A stretch of 64,000 bases of DNA from the NCBI RefSeq assembly GCF_020283565.1, contig NC_060060.1:60063257-60127256 (forward strand). The letters are read 5' to 3'. Source of the stretch: Trifolium pratense (Eukaryota; Streptophyta; Magnoliopsida; Fabales; Fabaceae). Shown here piece by piece: positions 59,801-64,000 of this stretch; the first letter of the stretch is position 1, and every line of letters begins with the position of its first letter. Made by a program: the position numbers and the translations under genes. The notes beneath the pieces were generated by a model. That model made no database searches. It had not been told where the DNA came from and saw nothing but the letters and a program-made list of their open reading frames with translations.

Positions 59801-61517
59801 ATGAGAAATCTCCTGATACAAAGTTGTCCAGCGTCAGTTCTCCAAGAAAAGTACCTTCGAACTCTTTGCCCACAACTGATCTTGAAAAGGTGCCCGATAC
59901 TTCAACACCTGATGACATTTCATCTCTTTTTACCCGTTTCTACCTTTCCAAACTTGACATATCAGCAGACCTAGTACTGCCAGAGTTGTATGACCAGTGT
60001 GAATGTGCTCTGAACGTTGGCAAGAAAGCATCCAATGATGTTTTTGCTAGTACCGGACTATCCTTGAAGGTATGTATAATAGTACTTGAAAACTTTCATG
60101 CTTTCCTTCATTCTCCCAAAACATAAAAAGCCTAATTTTTTTTTACTGTTGTTTGGTGTGAGGGTTTCAAATTTGAAGGCTTATGAGTTATAATTTAGTG
60201 TTTCAGAGCAACTTCAACAAATCTTCTGTTACCTAATCTCTTGAGAAGGAAATTTAACTTGGTTTATTATAACTGTATTTTTTATAAAAGTGACCTTGTG
60301 TAATTATTTAAATTATTATAACTGTATTTTTTATTAATTAAACTATATGCAATCCCTGACATTATCAGTGCTCCCCTTCCTGTGATTTGACAGAATGGGT
60401 CAAGGGCACAACAGAAATACGCCGCCACTTTCTCAAGACATTCACCTTTTCCGGTAGTTGATAATTCTATCTTCCAGGTAAAACTACTTGATCAGCTCTT
60501 GGTATGGTTGCAGTAAATATAATGCTTGTTTCCTTTAGACTTTTAGCAATATTACCATTCTTCTCTTACCCCGAAGTACTACAATAACATTCACGGTGAT
60601 AGAAATTTGTGTTGTCAATTGTCATCCTGAATAACTCCTGCAGTTATCCGTTTTGTTGACTTCAATTCTTTCAATGCATAAATACTGAAATGTTGGACTA
60701 CTCTTGATGGGTGAATGTTTTCTCCAATTTGCAGAGAGCCATTGATCTTTACAAGAAGCATAGGGTGAAACTGCCTACTAAAGGAGATTTAGATATATTT
60801 GCACCCTCCAAGTCCGACCAGGTGCAAATCGACGAGCCAGTTCCAATTTCCAGTTTGGAGAATAGGCATAACCAGGTGCAAATGGACGAGTCGGTTCCTA
60901 TTTCCAGTTTGGAGAATAGGCATAACCAGGTGCAAATGGAAGAGTCAGTTCCTATTTCCAGTTTGGAGAATAGGCAGGTTTCTGTGTCAGCTTCTGATGC
61001 AACAAAAGATGCGGCAACACCTGCATTACAACCAAAGGAAGTCGAAACTCTATCTCTGGCAAAGGAGCAGTTGGAAGAGATCAATCAAACCTGCAGTCAA
61101 ATGGAGCAAGATCGTGATTGTATCCATACTTTGAAGATAGGCGTGTCTAGTCCATCGTCTGGTCCTGAGAACCAAGAAGTAGCTGTGTCAAAGGATGCTG
61201 AGGAAGACGATAAAGTCACACTTGATCAGCTGAATACAGAGGATGCTGAGGACGACCACTCCATTGCAGCAAAAAGCGAAGCACTGTTGGCTCCCACTTC
61301 GCATGAAGAGTGCGAAAACATGAATATCGATGAAGCTACAGTTACTGGTTTTTCCCAATATACAGATGAAAAACTGGATTTTGGTGACACAAAGGGTAAT
61401 CCCTTAATTTTTGAGGATGGGTCTCCCAAAGCGTGTGATGCTTTGATGCCTGGTACAAATGAGTCTGAGTCGCTAATTTTAAGCCGGATACATCATTCTC
61501 CTGAAAGTACACATTGA
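53814..61517 (+). CDS. RD/RE-rich nuclear protein, zinc finger CCCH domain-containing protein 13-like
   Basis: Five exons (53814-54327, 57354-58212, 58746-60069, 60394-60477, 60735-61517) join in frame to 1187 residues. The N-terminus is Ser/Lys/Arg-rich (MPRSSKHKSSKHSSRDYSDS). Residues about 180-460 form a highly charged mixed RD/RE/DH segment (DRDRDRHRDG; DYDRDRDRDWDWDRERD) typical of splicing- and mRNA-processing-associated proteins. A central Pro/Gly region (PPVIPHPPGFRAALDRPYMG; FVPFPPGPGHGGFQTMIPQF) is followed by a helical conserved patch (DISSLFTRFYLSKLDISADL to RAIDLYKKHRVKLPTKGD). I see no intact CCCH finger despite the family's database name. It is probably an RNA-processing scaffold such as those tied to m6A writers; that role is inferred. 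Intron 1 is about 3 kb. Confidence 0.88.
54619..54643. repeat. (CA)n microsatellite in intron 1
   Basis: Twelve CA units in the long first intron of the RD-rich gene. Confidence 0.9.
60817..60975 (+). repeat. 54-bp in-frame tandem repeat in the last exon
   Basis: Three consecutive copies encode variants of NQVQMDESVPISSLENRH (18 residues). The frame is preserved and copies 2 and 3 are nearly identical, which points to recent expansion. Confidence 0.92.
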
Positions 61518-61529
61518 GACAATTTCTAT

Positions 61530-62845
61530 TTCTATGCTATTAATCCCGCAGGTTTTAAATTTCTTCCCCTTTTTTTTTTTGTTGCTTCATTTTGAGCGAG
61601 GAAATAAAATGAAATGCCATTCGTATTCCCCTAGAAATGCGCTTTTCAGACACTCCATGCATTTTGTTTCTTCACATTTCATTACTCCTATTTTAGCATT
61701 TGTTTGTGCATGAGCATGAGCATGTCATGGAAGAAGGTAGTATATCTCGTCTAAGTTGCATTCCGTTATGCATGAATGGAATGAGCTTAATACGACGACT
61801 TGTAAGTTCAGTTTATTTAAATCAAAACTTCTTCAAATATATTTAAAGCCGGTACCAATCTTTGACTTCTTTGGTTTTGTTTAATGTTTGTTGTTCTTTT
61901 GCAACTCATTTTATATGTCGCAATGTTCTCATCCCATATTCTATCTTTTCACACTTTTTTCACTGATTCCCTCAACTCTGCAATCTGCATACTTGTTTGG
62001 TTGTTTCAAAGTTCCGTTCTTTTGTTATTTAGGATCCTAGATTTTACATGTCTATCTATTTCACTTGAAACAATTTTTGTTTTGCATGGATAACATCTCT
62101 ATAAACTTTGAAAGAAAACTAAAATCTATCTCAAAAACTAAAATTTTGAAGGCTAATGGCTGTTTTTGGTCTCCTAATTTATGTTGTAGGATTTTATTTT
62201 TCACATTTTTAATTTTGCAATTTTGGTTTCTCTAATTTTATAAAAATCTGAAGTTGGACCTAAACTATTTTTTTTTATGATGTGACAAATTTTACCGACA
62301 ATTAATTATAACCATAAGATTATTAAAAATATTTTACTTTTATCTTAACTACTTTTAAATCTCACAGATAAGTGATGGTCTGAAAGTGTAAAATTTTTTC
62401 ACAAATAATGTATGAAAGTTAAACGTCTGTTTGTTATTAGCTATTTGAGAAAAAAATATGCATTTACATTGTAAAATAATTTTATACAGTCAATCTAATT
62501 GTAAAATAAGTTTATACATTCAACCTAATAATCATGTTTTCTGCCACATTGCATTTCACTCCATTTTCTTTATAGAGTTTAAAGACTACACACTATCAGT
62601 GTAAATTAATTTTAGACTGACAACCAATAAGAATGAAACATTCTTCCACATCATATTAAGAAAGTGGGGTTTAGTGGGGATGTGGTGAAAAACATGGTTG
62701 ATATTGGTTGAAAGTGTAAAATTATTTTATACTGTCGGTGCATATTCTTTTTTATCTTTTTTTATATGACATGATAAATTGATAGTTTTTTATTAGATGA
62801 TTGTGTAAAATTATTTTACAACTGTCAGTGCATCTCCATTAATCT
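61530..62845. other. intergenic, 3' of the RD-rich gene
   Basis: The first 100-400 bp should hold the 3'UTR. Further on, phrases such as GTGTAAAATTATTTTATACTG recur (62415, 62470, 62710, 62800) in partly inverted copies and look like decayed MITE ends. No gene is seen. Confidence 0.45.
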
Positions 62846-62848
62846 CTT

Positions 62849-63047
62849 AATATTTTATAACACAGTTTTTTTTATATGGAAATTGTAGTTTGTCCACACT
62901 CCACAAGACCATATCAAATCAATAACTTTTTTAGCATCGTATAGAAATATTTTATAACACAGTTTTTTTTTTATATGGAAATTGTAGTTTGTCCACACTC
63001 CACAAGACCATATCAAATCAATAACTTCTTTAGCATCGTATAGAAAT
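62849..63047 (+). repeat. tandem duplication, 96-bp period
   Basis: AATATTTTATAACACAGTTT through GCATCGTATAGAAA occurs twice in direct succession, almost identical, indicating a recent duplication. Confidence 0.9.
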
Positions 63048-63222
63048 AAAAAAAAAAAAAGACGTTAGTATTCTCAATTTACAAAAACATGAAAATATTT
63101 AAGTTGTCTTCAATAAATTAGTTCTTTAACTGACAAAATATTTGAACCGTTATCTTTTTCATTTAACTCCATTAATTTCTTTTAAAATGATTGTTTTGAT
63201 GTTGTGGTGGCAATTTTAAATT

Positions 63223-63700
63223 TTAAATTTTGCTAATTATTTTCTTTAAAAAAACTTTGCTACGATCAATCCCAAGTTTTCTTCCTTTTTCATCTTCACA
63301 ATTAGCAATGAAAAGCAAAAGCATAGAATAAACATATTTGGCTTCATGATGACCCTCTAATGCAGCCTTTATCATATTCTCCAAACCCGAATTCACTATC
63401 AAAGTACTAAAATATTGAACCATGCCTTCACGATAAATAATCTCCAAATTTCTACTTTCTTTACAACGTCTCAAAAATGAAGTTTCTTTTCAATCTGTGA
63501 ACCATGAAAGTGGAATAAAAGCCAAGTTATCCATCGATGTACGTTGATAAACATAACCATCTTATGAAGCATTAAGAAATTCTTTGCAACTAAGTTTCAC
63601 TTTGCAAAAATCAGTCATTTCGTGATGCAACTTTTCCCACAATCTCCACTAATAAATCCTTTGGAAGAGCAAAGAAGGAATTCAATAAGCTTAATAATAA
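63223..63700 (-). pseudogene. F-box (At2g35280-like) protein pseudogene
   Basis: On the minus strand LRRCKESRNLEIIYREGMVQ and GHHEAKYVYSMLLLFIANCE match the C-terminal region of a plant F-box family with Sel1-like helices. Upstream, frames give an F-box-like LPKDLLVEIVGKV piece and VYQRTSMDNLAFIPLSWFTD. An in-frame TGA follows FTD (near 63490) and there are frame breaks further 5'. The protein would lack a functional N-terminal start. SCF-type ubiquitin ligase adaptors of this family are numerous in legumes. Confidence 0.7.
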
Positions 63701-63776
63701 GAATAGAAACAAATTTTATCCACATGGAATCGTTTCTATTCTTGTTCTTAAGCTTATTGAGTTCCTTCTTTGCTCT
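63667..63776. repeat. 110-bp stem-loop at the F-box pseudogene 5' end
   Basis: GAGCAAAGAAGGAATTCAAT plus the following 25 bp (63667-63711) is matched by its inverse (about 63733-63776), with few mismatches and a loop of about 20 bp. The right arm repeats the pseudogene sequence in inverted orientation. Confidence 0.8.
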
Positions 63777-64000
63777 TAAAGAAACCATGCGGATAAACTT
63801 TGCATTGAGATGACGAAAATAAAGAAGATCAAATCTTTTAAGTATGACAACAAAACTTCCTGATTTTATTCTTTTTAAAAAATAAATTGCTTAGAGAAAA
63901 AAATACGGTAACTATTCCACTATCGGTTTCTCACACTACATTTTTTAACATTATGCCTATAATAAGATAAGTTTACAATACAATTTCAAAAGTAAATATT

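Overview
The window is nuclear DNA from a flowering plant. Genes are split by short AT-rich introns with GT..AG borders, intergenic DNA is very AT-rich, and plant transposon classes are frequent. The gene content and the style of the repeats suggest a eudicot, probably a papilionoid legume of the Medicago/Trifolium type; the species is an inference. There is no sign of a bacterial or viral replicon.

Layout. 0-9.7 kb is a repeat-rich flank: one small poly-Asn ORF, two fold-back Mutator-like elements that each keep a perfect 9-bp target duplication, and Helitron-like ends. 10.3-17.7 kb (+) is an intact 23-exon trithorax-type histone H3K4 methyltransferase of the ATX3/4/5 class (PWWP-PHD-ePHD-SET). 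18.2-32.4 kb is an accessory block. It holds a copy of the methyltransferase 3' flank, a 1.3-kb Helitron, a 2-oxoglutarate dioxygenase pseudogene split by an excisable-looking hAT element, a miniature LTR retrotransposon (TRIM), and several partial copies of the 5' region of a response-regulator gene next to one complete gene. That gene encodes a 337-aa type-B-like regulator whose phospho-acceptor Asp is Glu. 32.5-40.4 kb is a graveyard of gene fragments (mRNA cap methyltransferase, SAPS phosphatase subunit, rhomboid, receptor-like kinase) and a broken LINE. 41.1-46.2 kb (-) is an intact 13-exon plastid pseudokinase/fibrillin gene (PAP14/ORG1 class). 47.5-49.5 kb is a large fold-back element whose loop carries an array of hairpins. 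53.8-61.5 kb (+) is an intact 5-exon gene for a 1187-aa RD/RE/RS-like nuclear protein. 61.5-64 kb is intergenic, with an F-box pseudogene.

The three intact conserved genes (ATX-type, PAP14/ORG1-type, CCCH-like/RD-rich) match, from memory, three neighbouring Arabidopsis genes around At5g53430-At5g53450. The window therefore looks like an ancient conserved neighbourhood into which about 23 kb of legume-specific mobile DNA, tandem gene duplicates and captured fragments has been inserted. All three conserved genes can be spliced in silico into a single uninterrupted frame, and so can the response regulator; this is the main support for the exon models.
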